Position numbers and translations under genes: made by a program
Assembly (NCBI GenBank): GCA_041658405.1
Contig: JBBAAG010000062.1
Location: forward strand, 1 to 19,292
Reading direction: 5' to 3'
DNA length: 19,292 bases
Origin: Elusimicrobiota bacterium
GTDB taxonomy: Bacteria; Elusimicrobiota; UBA5214; JBBAAG01
In this document: one piece after another, positions 6,679-15,900 of the stretch
Layout: the number at the start of each line of letters is the position of its first letter
Position numbering within the stretch: position 1 is the stretch's first letter
Notes under the pieces: generated by a model
Told to the model about the DNA's origin: nothing
Databases searched by the model: none
The model's input: the letters and a program-made list of their open reading frames with translations, nothing else

Positions 6679-9009
6679 CTAGTATAACCTCAATAACGAA
6701 ATCGCACCGGGTATTGTATTTATATTTGTATTAGTCCCGGTATTACCTGTATCCACAGTCCCGCTATCCTTATTAGATGATGAAGACGAGGATGAGGTCA
6801 ACTCCGTAAAGTTTGGTATCTTCAGTACGATTGAAGTTATAATATCCGGTGTAAATATTAAATCAATATTTTTACCAATAAAAACGTCATCGCCTCTATA
6901 AGCATAATCCGTCATTTTACCAATTTTTGCAGAGAAAATACTTTCAATTGCAACATTTTTCAGGATCCCAAAAAGGTCACTGCTGACACTATCCTTTAAA
7001 GAATTGAAGTTGTATACATTACCATCATTATTAATTGCAAACCCTTGGACGGTCAACCACCCAAGCTCTTTTGCACCGTCAGTATACTGGTATGGAATCT
7101 CGGAGGTAATCCACAAACTTCCACCGGAAATATCACCGGCATCATTTTTAGTAATCCCGGTAGTTGGCTCTTTTTCAGGAACACCTTCCGGGCCGAACTT
7201 AATCTCCCGGCTATTCAAATAAATATGCGCGTCCTCTTTTGTTTCCAACTGATTCGTGTTAGTATTCAACACTTCAGTTAACTTAAGTTCAGACTTAATC
7301 TGATCCCCGCTACTATTCGATACTACTGCCTGCATACTATTAAGCTTAAAATCCTTCTCATTATTTTTAATAAAAGTACCCCATTCCGCGATTTGTTCCG
7401 GAAGTTCTTTATTAAACTGTAAAGTTATTTCAAGCGAGTCAGTCCTGGAAGCATTTGTCCCGTTATATGTGACATTAGTAATACTATTACTTCCATAGTT
7501 ATACCCGTCTTTACGCTGTACAATATTTGTGAACTGCATAGATTGCGCGTTAGGACGTGAAAACTTTTGTTCTACACGGACAAGATTACCATTGACATCA
7601 CGCATTGCGCGATTCGCCGCAAAATCTTCTACCTTAACTTCCTGAGTGATCTCACGCACATCTCTGTTCGAAGTTTCAGTTTCTGAAACAAACGATTGAA
7701 ATTCCTGTTTTAACTCTTCCCCCACAGCCCCGAGGTCACCAAGGTCAAATGACCCTGCGGATTCCGTTGACTGTGTTTCAGGAGCAGTTACTACTTCCTG
7801 AGTGACAGCCGGAGCAGTTACCTGCTGTTCTGTTACCGGCGCACCGGGAGTCACTGCAGCCTGTTGTTCTGTCCCAGTTGCCGCTGCAGTTGCCGGCGTT
7901 GTTGCCGGAGTCGCTGTTGTAGCCGCTGCGGGCGTCGTCGCTGCTGCTGCCGGCGTTGCTGCTGTAGCTGCCGCGGGCGTAGTTACTGCCGCTGCTGTCT
8001 GCTGTTGTGCACCAGGAGTAGTTTGCTGCGGTTGTTGCGACTGTATAGGCGCTGTCATCGCGTTTTGAGTGACAGACTGTGTTTGTTCCTGTGTCATAAC
8101 TGTCGGTTGCTGTACCGTACCATTAGAATTAGTTTGTGTTGTTTGACCTGCACCAACAACCACTGGCGCTGCTGAAGCATTTGCCGCATTATTTGTTGCA
8201 ACAGCACCATTTGCTACTGATACTTGAGTAGCTTCCAGAGTATTTGTTGGAATCCCTGCGGATGCTAAAGACGGTGCGATACTAGAAGGATTACTTGCAA
8301 CGCATGCTGCAACTACCCCTGCTACTGCTGCTGCTGATACTGATGCACCTGGAGCAATAATAGCCCCTGCTGCTACACCACCTGCTGCTGCTCCCGCACC
8401 TGCTGCTCCAGCGGCGCCTGCTGCTGCCCCTGCTGCACCTGCACCACCAGCGGCACCCGCCGCACCGGCTGCTGCACCACCCGCTGCCGCCCCGCCAGCT
8501 GCTGCCCCACCTGCCGCTCCTGCTGGTGCTGCCGGTGCTGCTCCTAACTCATCCGCGAATACAGCATTATATACAGCAGGATTATTAGATTCAACATTAT
8601 ATAAAGTTCCACGAACAGCACACACAGCGGTAGGGGTACGGATAGCGTATTTATCACCCTTACCAAGCTTTGAAACTTCACTTCTAACTTTTCCTGTTAA
8701 TAAGTTCATTGCGATAGAAAACTTTTTTGGATTAAGCTCTGCAATACCAAGGACTGATTTCTCTGTTACTGCAGCTTTTGTCCCGTTACTAAACGAAAGT
8801 TCCACCCGGCTAAACCTGTTTGTGCGAAGAACATCCTTCTCCTGTAACCTCATATCTTTTTTCATAGGCGCCCATGAAGTCGCTTTGAAGTGCAAAACCT
8901 GTGGAGTCCCCACTGTTTCCGATACAAACACTTCCGCCGCTACCACCACTGCTGCAGCTAGCGTTACACTTATCAACGCTGCTACAACGATCCCCAATAC
9001 TTTCTTCAT
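6679..9009 (-). CDS. FecR-domain protein with very long Gly/Ala and Thr/Gln/Ala/Pro linkers
   Basis: This encodes 776 residues from the ATG at 9009, which follows AAGGGGGA by about 10 nt; an in-frame TTG at 9018 is less likely. Order: signal peptide (about 1-25); FecR domain (about 55-140) with 'VLRTNRFSRVELSFSNGT' and 'YAIRTPTAVCAVRGTLY'; Gly/Ala tract (156-216); a short hydrophobic, Gly/Ala-spaced segment (about 217-240); a Thr/Gln/Ala/Pro-rich linker (about 255-415); and a C-terminal folded region (about 425-776) that I cannot assign. FecR domains bind other envelope components in the periplasm. In TonB signalling, FecR is an anti-sigma factor, but no sigma factor or TonB receptor is nearby, so a scaffold or surface role is more likely. 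It heads a cluster with two barrel genes and has its own promoter. Confidence 0.85.
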   Translation of the reverse strand: MKKVLGIVVAALISVTLAAAVVVAAEVFVSETVGTPQVLHFKATSWAPMKKDMRLQEKDVLRTNRFSRVELSFSNGTKAAVTEKSVLGIAELNPKKFSIAMNLLTGKVRSEVSKLGKGDKYAIRTPTAVCAVRGTLYNVESNNPAVYNAVFADELGAAPAAPAGAAGGAAAGGAAAGGAAAGAAGAAGGAGAAGAAAGAAGAAGAGAAAGGVAAGAIIAPGASVSAAAVAGVVAACVASNPSSIAPSLASAGIPTNTLEATQVSVANGAVATNNAANASAAPVVVGAGQTTQTNSNGTVQQPTVMTQEQTQSVTQNAMTAPIQSQQPQQTTPGAQQQTAAAVTTPAAATAATPAAAATTPAAATTATPATTPATAAATGTEQQAAVTPGAPVTEQQVTAPAVTQEVVTAPETQSTESAGSFDLGDLGAVGEELKQEFQSFVSETETSNRDVREITQEVKVEDFAANRAMRDVNGNLVRVEQKFSRPNAQSMQFTNIVQRKDGYNYGSNSITNVTYNGTNASRTDSLEITLQFNKELPEQIAEWGTFIKNNEKDFKLNSMQAVVSNSSGDQIKSELKLTEVLNTNTNQLETKEDAHIYLNSREIKFGPEGVPEKEPTTGITKNDAGDISGGSLWITSEIPYQYTDGAKELGWLTVQGFAINNDGNVYNFNSLKDSVSSDLFGILKNVAIESIFSAKIGKMTDYAYRGDDVFIGKNIDLIFTPDIITSIVLKIPNFTELTSSSSSSSNKDSGTVDTGNTGTNTNINTIPGAISLLRLY
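8362..8544 (-). repeat. Gly/Ala low-complexity coding tract within the FecR-domain gene
   Basis: About 61 codons are almost purely Gly and Ala, including three consecutive GGAAA units followed by GAA-type units. Synonymous codons are mixed (GGT, GGG, GGC, GGA; GCA, GCT, GCG, GCC), so the DNA is less repetitive than the protein. It probably acts as a flexible or fibre-like spacer. Confidence 0.8.
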
Positions 9010-9061
9010 AAACAACAATCCCCCTTTATAACAACATTACCACATTTGGCATATAGTAACA

Positions 9062-9089
9062 TTATTATCGAATGTTAACCTATAGTCAA
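9062..9089 (-). promoter_or_regulatory. candidate sigma70-type promoter for the FecR-led cluster
   Basis: On the minus strand TTGACT (9089-9084) is followed by a 16-nt spacer and TAATAA (9067-9062), or 17 nt and AATAAT one base on. The predicted start is near 9055, about 45 nt before the ATG. It lies in the 136-nt gap after the aldolase gene. No convincing terminator precedes it, only a 7-bp inverted repeat (9091-9097 and 9123-9129) beside the -35. Confidence 0.55.
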
Positions 9090-9145
9090 CAGTATTTCTT
9101 TTCACAACTACGAACGCTATGTAAATACTAAAAATAATTTTGAAA

Positions 9146-10078
9146 CTATTTTGCTTTACCGGAACAACCCAAAACGTCTTTAATCTTATGTTGTACAACT
9201 TTCTTTATCTCATCCCGTGCCGGCCCGAGGTATTTTCTTGGGTCAAACTCTTTAGGATTTTCGACAAATACCCGGCGTATAGTCGCTGTCATCGCAAGAC
9301 GCAAGTCCGTATCAATATTTATTTTACATACCGCCCCGCCTGCCGCTCTCCTCAACATCTCTTCCGGCACACCTTTTGTACCCGGCAACGTCCCGCCGTA
9401 CTTATTACACAGAGCAACTAAATACTCCGGCACTGACGACGCACCGTGAAGCACTAACGGGAAATTCGGCAACCTACGCGCGATTTCTTCCAACCTCGGG
9501 AAGTCAAGTTTAGGTTCACCCTTAAACTTATAAGCCCCGTGACTTGTCCCTATAGCGATTGCCAGGGAATCACACCCTGTTTCTTTCACAAACCGTTCCG
9601 CATCATCCGGATCGGTGTAGGTAGCATCCGCTTTTGCCACGTTGACAGCGTCTTCCACACCCGCCAACCGTCCGAGTTCAGCTTCTACAGTAACATTCTT
9701 CGCATGCGCGTAATCCACCACTTTTTTTGTTACCGCAATATTTTCTTCAAGCGGAAACTTTGACCCGTCAATCATTACCGAACTAAACCCACCGTCGACA
9801 CACGACTTACACACCTCAAAATCTTCACCGTGGTCCAAGTGCAAACATATCGGGATATCAGCGGTTTGCAATGCAGCTTCCACTAGTTTGATCAGGTACT
9901 CATGCCGCGCGTACTTTCTCGCCCCGGCTGATACCTGCAGGATCAACGGTGCCTGTTCTTCCTTAGCCCCGTCAACAATTGCCTGAAGGATCTCCATATT
10001 GTTAACATTAAATGCACCAACCGCATACCCGCCGGTATACGCTTTCTTAAACATTTCCCTTGATGACACTAACGGCAT
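9146..10078 (-). CDS. fba: fructose-bisphosphate aldolase, class II
   Basis: This encodes 310 residues of the zinc-dependent TIM-barrel aldolase, which reversibly cleaves fructose 1,6-bisphosphate to dihydroxyacetone phosphate and glyceraldehyde 3-phosphate in the cytoplasm. Catalytic Asp82 and zinc ligand His83 lie in 'CLHLDHGED'. The other zinc ligands are His180 ('GTSHGAY') and His211 ('VLHGASS'), and phosphate-binding 'NIDTD' is at 254-258. Length matches the family. The gene starts 6 nt after the accA stop and ends the dnaE-led operon, so it is probably translated from the same message as accA. The related tagatose-bisphosphate aldolases share these motifs, but the overall sequence and length fit glycolytic Fba. 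Confidence 0.95.
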   Translation of the reverse strand: MPLVSSREMFKKAYTGGYAVGAFNVNNMEILQAIVDGAKEEQAPLILQVSAGARKYARHEYLIKLVEAALQTADIPICLHLDHGEDFEVCKSCVDGGFSSVMIDGSKFPLEENIAVTKKVVDYAHAKNVTVEAELGRLAGVEDAVNVAKADATYTDPDDAERFVKETGCDSLAIAIGTSHGAYKFKGEPKLDFPRLEEIARRLPNFPLVLHGASSVPEYLVALCNKYGGTLPGTKGVPEEMLRRAAGGAVCKINIDTDLRLAMTATIRRVFVENPKEFDPRKYLGPARDEIKKVVQHKIKDVLGCSGKAK

Positions 10079-10084
10079 AATAAA

Positions 10085-11098
10085 TTACCCCTTCCTTTTC
10101 TTTGATTTAATACCATTACTTTCACACTTTTTCTTTTTTTCCTCAAAACTACCCATAGCCCTGAACTTTTTATACCGCATTTCTATCAGTTTTGAAGAAT
10201 TAATCTTTATAAGTTCTATCAGATTACGTTTTAATACAGATTTAAGATTCTCTGCTGTTACTTCCATATTTCTATGCGCCCCGCCTAACGGTTCAGGCAC
10301 GATCTCGTCGATAACACCAAGTTCCTTAAGATCCTGCGCCGTAACTTTCAACGCTTTTGCCGCTTCATTTGCGAACTTAGAATCCTTATAAAGTATTGAC
10401 GCGCATCCTTCCGGCGAAATCACAGAATATATAGCATTCTCCATCATTAACACGCGGTTACCCACGCCTATCCCTAAAGCGCCCCCGGACCCGCCTTCCC
10501 CGATGACAACCACAACAATCGGTACCGGTAAAGTTGACATAATCTTCATATTCCGCGCAATTGCTTCGGCAATACCCCTTGCTTCCGCAGCATCACCAGG
10601 ATACGCGCCCTGGGTATCAAGTAGGCATACCACTGGCTTCCCGAACTTTGCCGCAAGCATCATTAACCTAATAGCTTTGCGGTATCCTTCAGGATGCGCG
10701 CTACCGAAATTGCGTTTCATATTTTCATCAATATTCCTTCCCTTCTGATGCCCAAGCACCATTACAGGGATATCATCAAGCATCGCGAATCCCCCGACGA
10801 TAGACGGATCATCACCGTACAACCTGTCCCCGTGGAGTTCCACAAAGTTTGTCATCATAAGATTAATATAATCAAGCGTATAAGGCCGTTGAGGATGCCT
10901 TGCAAGCTGTACACGATGCCAGGGAGTTAAAGCGTTATAAATTTCATGTTTTAAAATTTCGCACTTTTCTTCCAGTGCTTTAATCTCACCACTGACATCC
11001 ACATTTTTTTCTTTAGAAAAAACCCTGAGCTCCTCAATTTTCAGTTCAAGCTCAACGATTGGTTTTTCAAACTCTAACGCTGTACTACCGTTTGCCAT
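10085..11098 (-). CDS. accA: acetyl-CoA carboxylase carboxyltransferase subunit alpha
   Basis: This encodes 337 residues. AccA pairs with AccD to transfer carboxyl from biotin-BCCP to acetyl-CoA, forming malonyl-CoA for fatty acid synthesis. A coiled-coil N-terminus (about 8-55) precedes the strongly conserved 'RHPQRPYTLDYI' (67-78). The crotonase-fold core shows 'LLDTQGAYPG' (159-168), the oxyanion and substrate-binding glycine run 'GEGGSGGALG' (200-209) and 'SPEGCASILYKD' (228-239). The C-terminus is Lys-rich. accD is not in the window. The ATG at 11098 follows GGAAG and lies 8 nt after the YjbH-like gene. Only 6 nt separate its stop from fba. Confidence 0.96.
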   Translation of the reverse strand: MANGSTALEFEKPIVELELKIEELRVFSKEKNVDVSGEIKALEEKCEILKHEIYNALTPWHRVQLARHPQRPYTLDYINLMMTNFVELHGDRLYGDDPSIVGGFAMLDDIPVMVLGHQKGRNIDENMKRNFGSAHPEGYRKAIRLMMLAAKFGKPVVCLLDTQGAYPGDAAEARGIAEAIARNMKIMSTLPVPIVVVVIGEGGSGGALGIGVGNRVLMMENAIYSVISPEGCASILYKDSKFANEAAKALKVTAQDLKELGVIDEIVPEPLGGAHRNMEVTAENLKSVLKRNLIELIKINSSKLIEMRYKKFRAMGSFEEKKKKCESNGIKSKKRKG

Positions 11099-11106
11099 TG
11101 TATAAA

Positions 11107-11853
11107 CTACTTCCCATCACTTTTAGCTGTGCCCGATTTTACCATATTCTTTAACCACGTTTGATATGTAATCTTCAAAACCCTATCTGGCGAATGATTT
11201 GCCGCAACTACCATATCCCGCACAGCGAGTTCCATTGTAAGATTATCTGTAAACTTAGCAGCAAGATTAAAATTAACGCGTACCTCATCGGAATTACGGA
11301 TATTATCAAGTTCAAAGCATGTCATAAACCGTTCCCCGAGTAACCACGACATCCCCAGAAATCCATAAAAAATATCTTTCTCAAAATCATAAACATTTGT
11401 CCCGAGATGAAGTTCCAAACCATCAACAATCTCGCGGCTCGCGACAAGGTACAACCCTTTTTCGCGATGCGCGTACTGTTTCAATAGTTCATTATACAAA
11501 TACCCCTGCGAGTTATACCCCAACGCCAATGCCGGAACATAAACATTACCATCAAAGAACCGGAATTTAATATCCAACTGCGGCTGATGCAGTTCAGGCT
11601 GGTCCCTGCCGATAACCTTAGCGATATCCATGGTTAACCCCAACTGCAGGCGGTTAATCACGCCGAACACTATTTTTGTCAACAACCCGCCGTTTTCGTA
11701 AACCCTGAAATTAACGAGTACAGACTCATGATCCACAACCTCAGCTGTTGGCGCGTCTATCATCTCCAACGGCGTAATCGGCTGGACAGCATACCCGTTT
11801 AATGGTATCAGCAACGCAAGAATAACACCAATTACAACAAATAGTTTTTTCAT
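11107..11853 (-). CDS. exported YjbH-like envelope protein
   Basis: This encodes 248 residues with a signal peptide (about 1-22, ending 'NGYA'). The mature part opens with 'MIDAPTAEVVDHESVLVNF', similar to the 'tPsAevl..G.v' opening of YjbH-type outer-membrane proteins linked to exopolysaccharide in Proteobacteria. Beta-strand-like segments follow, such as 'YVPALALGYNSQGYLYNE', 'GLYLVASREIVDGLELHLG' and 'VYDFEKDIFYGFLGMSWLLG'. It is much shorter than full YjbH, closer to a single barrel domain. No good ribosome site precedes the ATG at 11853. It stands between the HEAT-repeat gene and accA. The family call rests on motif similarity and is tentative; a small outer-membrane barrel of unknown role is the safe reading. 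Confidence 0.65.
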   Translation of the reverse strand: MKKLFVVIGVILALLIPLNGYAVQPITPLEMIDAPTAEVVDHESVLVNFRVYENGGLLTKIVFGVINRLQLGLTMDIAKVIGRDQPELHQPQLDIKFRFFDGNVYVPALALGYNSQGYLYNELLKQYAHREKGLYLVASREIVDGLELHLGTNVYDFEKDIFYGFLGMSWLLGERFMTCFELDNIRNSDEVRVNFNLAAKFTDNLTMELAVRDMVVAANHSPDRVLKITYQTWLKNMVKSGTAKSDGK

Positions 11854-11894
11854 TATTATACTTTTATAAAAATAATTAAAAAAATCATCCTTAA

Positions 11895-12920
11895 TTAATT
11901 TTTCTTTACCGCGGTACCGGTTTTTGTCCCGGTTTTAGCAGCAGGCTTCCCGTTAACCGGTTGTTTCGCAGCAACCGGTTCTTTCCACCCTAACCGGAAC
12001 AACGAATTCTTCGCTACGCTTGACACATACGCGCTTTTATCTTTTAACAACGGTTCAATCTTAGTAATTGCCGCTTTATTCCCCGCTAAACCCAACGCGC
12101 TAACCGCCTGTGCGCGGATAGACTCCGATGGATCTGCCAGTAATGAAACCGCAACATCATACCCTGACGCGTCTTTGAGTTTAGCCAACGCCTCCGCTGC
12201 AGCGAGTTTAACTTCTTTATTAGTATTAGCAAGTAACGGCTTTAATGACGCTACAACTTCGGTATTCCCGATTTCCCCAATTGCCTGCGCAGCCTGTACC
12301 TGAACTTTAGGATCACTATCGTTAAGCAATGCTGCCAAATTTTTAGCCGATGCCTTATCTTTAATCTGCCCTAAAGCCTGTAACGCCTGCACTTTATACC
12401 GCGTATTAGTACTCTCCAGCAGTTTAGTTAACGCAGAGACAGATTCAGTTGCTTGTAACTGCCCGAGGTTCATCGTTGCAGCAAGGACTACGCCTTCATC
12501 CTTATCCTCCAACGCTTTTGTTAAAGGTTCAACCGCGCGTTTATCCCCTATATACCCCATTGAGATCGCAACGTTTTGCCGTACCTGCGCTTCCGGGTCG
12601 GATAACAGTTTTATCAACGCATCCATAGCTTCACCTGCACGTAACAATCCCAGTGCTTCAACTGCATTACGGCGCACAAAAACGTTTTGGTCATTCAACG
12701 CGTTAATCAGATCATTAACCGCACGTTTTTCACCGAGCATCCCCAACCGTTCGGCAGCCTGTGCGCGTTTCATTGGTTCAGAATTATTTTTTAACCAACT
12801 AATCCACTCGTCATTCGTTACCGGCGTAATGGTACTCACCACCACTACTTCAGCAACCCCTGAGCTTACCGCAAGCAACAACAGGCCAAACACCAACGCA
12901 ACAACTTTTTTACTCAACAT
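11895..12920 (-). CDS. exported HEAT-repeat protein
   Basis: This encodes 341 residues. A signal peptide (about 1-23) is followed by eight HEAT-like repeats of exactly 31 residues (47-294) and a capping half repeat. Repeats share a pattern such as 'RRNAVEALGLLRAGEAMDALIKLL', with an Ala-Leu-Gly turn between the two helices. The C-terminal 26 residues are a Pro/Lys/Thr-rich tail. Such solenoids bind other proteins; the signal peptide places this one in the periplasm. The ATG at 12920 has an excellent AGGAGGAAT ribosome site, suggesting strong translation. It lies 48 nt after dnaE and 41 nt before the YjbH-like gene. Related folds include phycocyanobilin lyase-type HEAT proteins, but no such pathway is visible. 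The partner is unknown. Confidence 0.88.
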   Translation of the reverse strand: MLSKKVVALVFGLLLLAVSSGVAEVVVVSTITPVTNDEWISWLKNNSEPMKRAQAAERLGMLGEKRAVNDLINALNDQNVFVRRNAVEALGLLRAGEAMDALIKLLSDPEAQVRQNVAISMGYIGDKRAVEPLTKALEDKDEGVVLAATMNLGQLQATESVSALTKLLESTNTRYKVQALQALGQIKDKASAKNLAALLNDSDPKVQVQAAQAIGEIGNTEVVASLKPLLANTNKEVKLAAAEALAKLKDASGYDVAVSLLADPSESIRAQAVSALGLAGNKAAITKIEPLLKDKSAYVSSVAKNSLFRLGWKEPVAAKQPVNGKPAAKTGTKTGTAVKKN

Positions 12921-12968
12921 AAAAACAATTCCTCCTATTTCCCTATTTACTTAAACTTACCCTATATT

Positions 12969-15900
12969 TTATCTTTTATTTTTATAGTAGTCAACGCGTT
13001 CACTCCGCGGTTTTTTTACCTGTTCCGGTGTAAGCTCAGCTACACCGTACTCAATATTTTTATTCCCCCCTGCCATATTACAAAGTTCTTTTATCACATG
13101 ATCATTGAGTTTAATATCCACCCCGAGATCCAGCTGCACAACCTCGTCACTCTCCTCATGTACCTTAAACCCCACCCTCACAGGCCCTGGATTATTCACT
13201 ACAAGCTTACGCAAACGCTCCAGAAACTTTTCTTCCTTAATCAAAATATTATCCACTGTTAACCATACGCGGTTAACATACCGTTGAACCGCATCGCCTA
13301 TACAATGAATCTCATCAGCGATAATATCAATTGAATTATCTCCGCGTTGTAAAGTACCTTCAACAATAACAATAGCGTTAAGCTCTAAACATTTTATATC
13401 AACAACCCTGAAGTACCGCGGGAATACCAGTACTTCAATATCATCAGTCAAATCTTCAAGTTTAATCTTAGCCCAAGGCTCCCCCGTCGCTTTTACGTTT
13501 AACTTCATAACATTACTCACCAACCCGCCGATACGTATACGCTCAAGGAATTCGCGGTGGAAACCGTTCTTAGCTTTACCACCACCCTTCTCTTTCCCAT
13601 CTATGCCATTATTATCACCCTCCGCGATCTCACCACCTATTTCCTCAACTGTCTCAGTATCAGGTTCAATTTTCTGATACTTCTTCTTTATCTCCCCGAT
13701 AGTAGACTTTGCGTAACACAGAAGTTCCGCTGCGCGGGTTGCCAGTGGATGCCCGGATACATACAAACCCAGCACTTCCTTTTCATTTGACAGCAATACA
13801 TGCTCCACCCATTCCGGCATCTCAGCCATTGTATCCTCGCTTTTGTAAGACAGGATATCCTCATCCCCAAACAACGACACCTGTGCCCCGGCATCCTTTT
13901 TCCGTTGAAGCCTAACCACGCGGTCAACTATAACATCCAAACTAGCATATAATTCAGACCGGTTCCTGCCAAAACAATCACACGCACCTGACTTCACTAA
14001 ACTCTCAAGCATCCGGCGGTTAACCTGGCGCATATCTATACGGTACAGAAAATCATCCCAATTTTTGTACTCCCCGTTTTTTCTGCGTTCCTCAACAATT
14101 GTTTCCACTGCGCCTTCACCAACATTTTTTATTGCCAATAACCCGTACCTTATTTTATTATCCTCAACCGAAAACTGTGAATACGACTTCTGTACTGACG
14201 GAGCTAAAATTTCAAGCCCGAATAATTTTGCATCCGCCGTGTACTCCGCGATCTTATTCTCTTCACCTTCCTTGATAGCACTCCGCCCGATTTCGCTGGT
14301 TAATAACGCAGCAAAATATTCAAGTGTAAAATTAGCTTTAAGATACGCCGTCCAGTACGCAACCAGTGCATAAGCCGTAGCGTGCGACTTATTAAACCCG
14401 TACCCCGCGAAAAACTCTATTTTTTCAAACAAATCCTTCGCAAAATCGCCGGCATGCCCGTTTTTTTTACAGCCTTCAATGAACCCGTTTTTTTGTTTTG
14501 CAATCTCAACAACATTTTTTTTACCCATTGCATGACGCAGGATATCAGCCTGTGCCGCACTAAATCCTGCAAGTACCATCGATATCTGCATAACCTGTTC
14601 CTGATAAAGAATAACCCCGTACGTTTCCCTGAGTACGGGTTCCAGTTTTGGATGATAATACACAACCTTTGCGCGTTTATGCTTACGTTCAATATAATCC
14701 CGTACCATACCTGACTTCAACGGACCCGGACGAAACATAGCGTTCAGAGCGATAATATCCTCAAACTCAGTAGGTTGAAGGTCACGCAGAACATTCCGCA
14801 TCCCCTGTGATTCCAACTGAAACACCCCGATGGTACGCGCAACCTTGAATAACTGAAACGTTTTTTTATCATTCAACTCAATAGCAGAAAGATCAACCTT
14901 AACCCCTCTGGTCTGTACTATAAGTTTAAGAGTATCCTGCAGAATACTCAACGTCCGTAAACCCAGGAAGTCCATCTTCAACAAGCCAAGTTTTTCAAGT
15001 AATTTATCGTAATACTGTGTGGTAACCGCATCCTTATTTGGCTGTTTTGCAAGAGGTACATAATTAACGATATCACCTTTTGAGATAACCACCCCTGCTG
15101 CGTGCACACCGACATGACGCTTAACGCCTTCAAGTTTTTGCGCGATATCCAGCATCTTACTAATCTGCGCATTATTTTCTGCAATACTACGTATATCCGC
15201 CACAGAATTCCGTGCCGCAGCAACACTCATCCCTGTAGGGAACAGTTTTGTTACAGTTTCCACATGCTCAAGCGGCACACCCAGCGCACGGCCAACATCT
15301 TTAGTAACAAGTTTTGACTGCATAGTACTGAACGTGATTATTTGAGCAACACTATCCTCGCCATATTTATTTTTAACGTAATTAATCACTTCCTCACGCC
15401 CGTGATCACTAAAATCAATATCAAGATCCGGCATTGATATACGTTCACTATTAAGAAACCGTTCAAACAAAAGGTTATACTTCAGAGGTTCAATCTCTGT
15501 GATACCCAGAAGAAAGGAAATAATAGACCCAGCCCCGGACCCGCGGCCTGGCCCCACGGGTATATCTTTGGACTTAGCATACGAAATAAAATCCCAGACG
15601 ATAAGAAAATACCCGGCAAACCCCATTTTCCCTACGACACCAAGTTCATGTTCCAACCGTTTATGTACGCGGTCAAGATCACTCCCTGGAGGGTACCGTT
15701 TTGCAATACCCTGGACACACAGTTTCCGCAGATAAGCTTCCAAACTAACTTCCCCGGGAGGTAACGCGTACTCCGGCAAGTACGTATGTGTAGTATCAAT
15801 CTCAACATTAACGCGTTCCGCTATTACCACCGTATTCCTTATCGCATCAGGATAATCCCTGAACGTTAACCTCATCTCCTCCGGTGTTTTATAATAAAAT

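Noticed and set aside
7802..8175. Two plus-strand frames rich in Ala/Val/Cys/Arg opposite the FecR gene
   Set aside because: They mirror the low-complexity linker on the other strand; no ribosome site or domain supports them.
8362..8544. Possible CRISPR or satellite repeat
   Set aside because: Period is codon-scale with no spacers and the units are not identical; it is a Gly/Ala coding tract.
11855..11860. Perfect TATAAT on the minus strand just before the YjbH-like gene
   Set aside because: It lies one base from the ATG, so transcription would begin inside the coding region; no -35 is visible. It is probably an AT-rich coincidence.
13688..15226. Several minus-strand frames inside dnaE (for example 13688-13927 and 14978-15226)
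   Set aside because: They are out-of-frame shadows of the intact dnaE frame; there is no frameshift or break in that gene.
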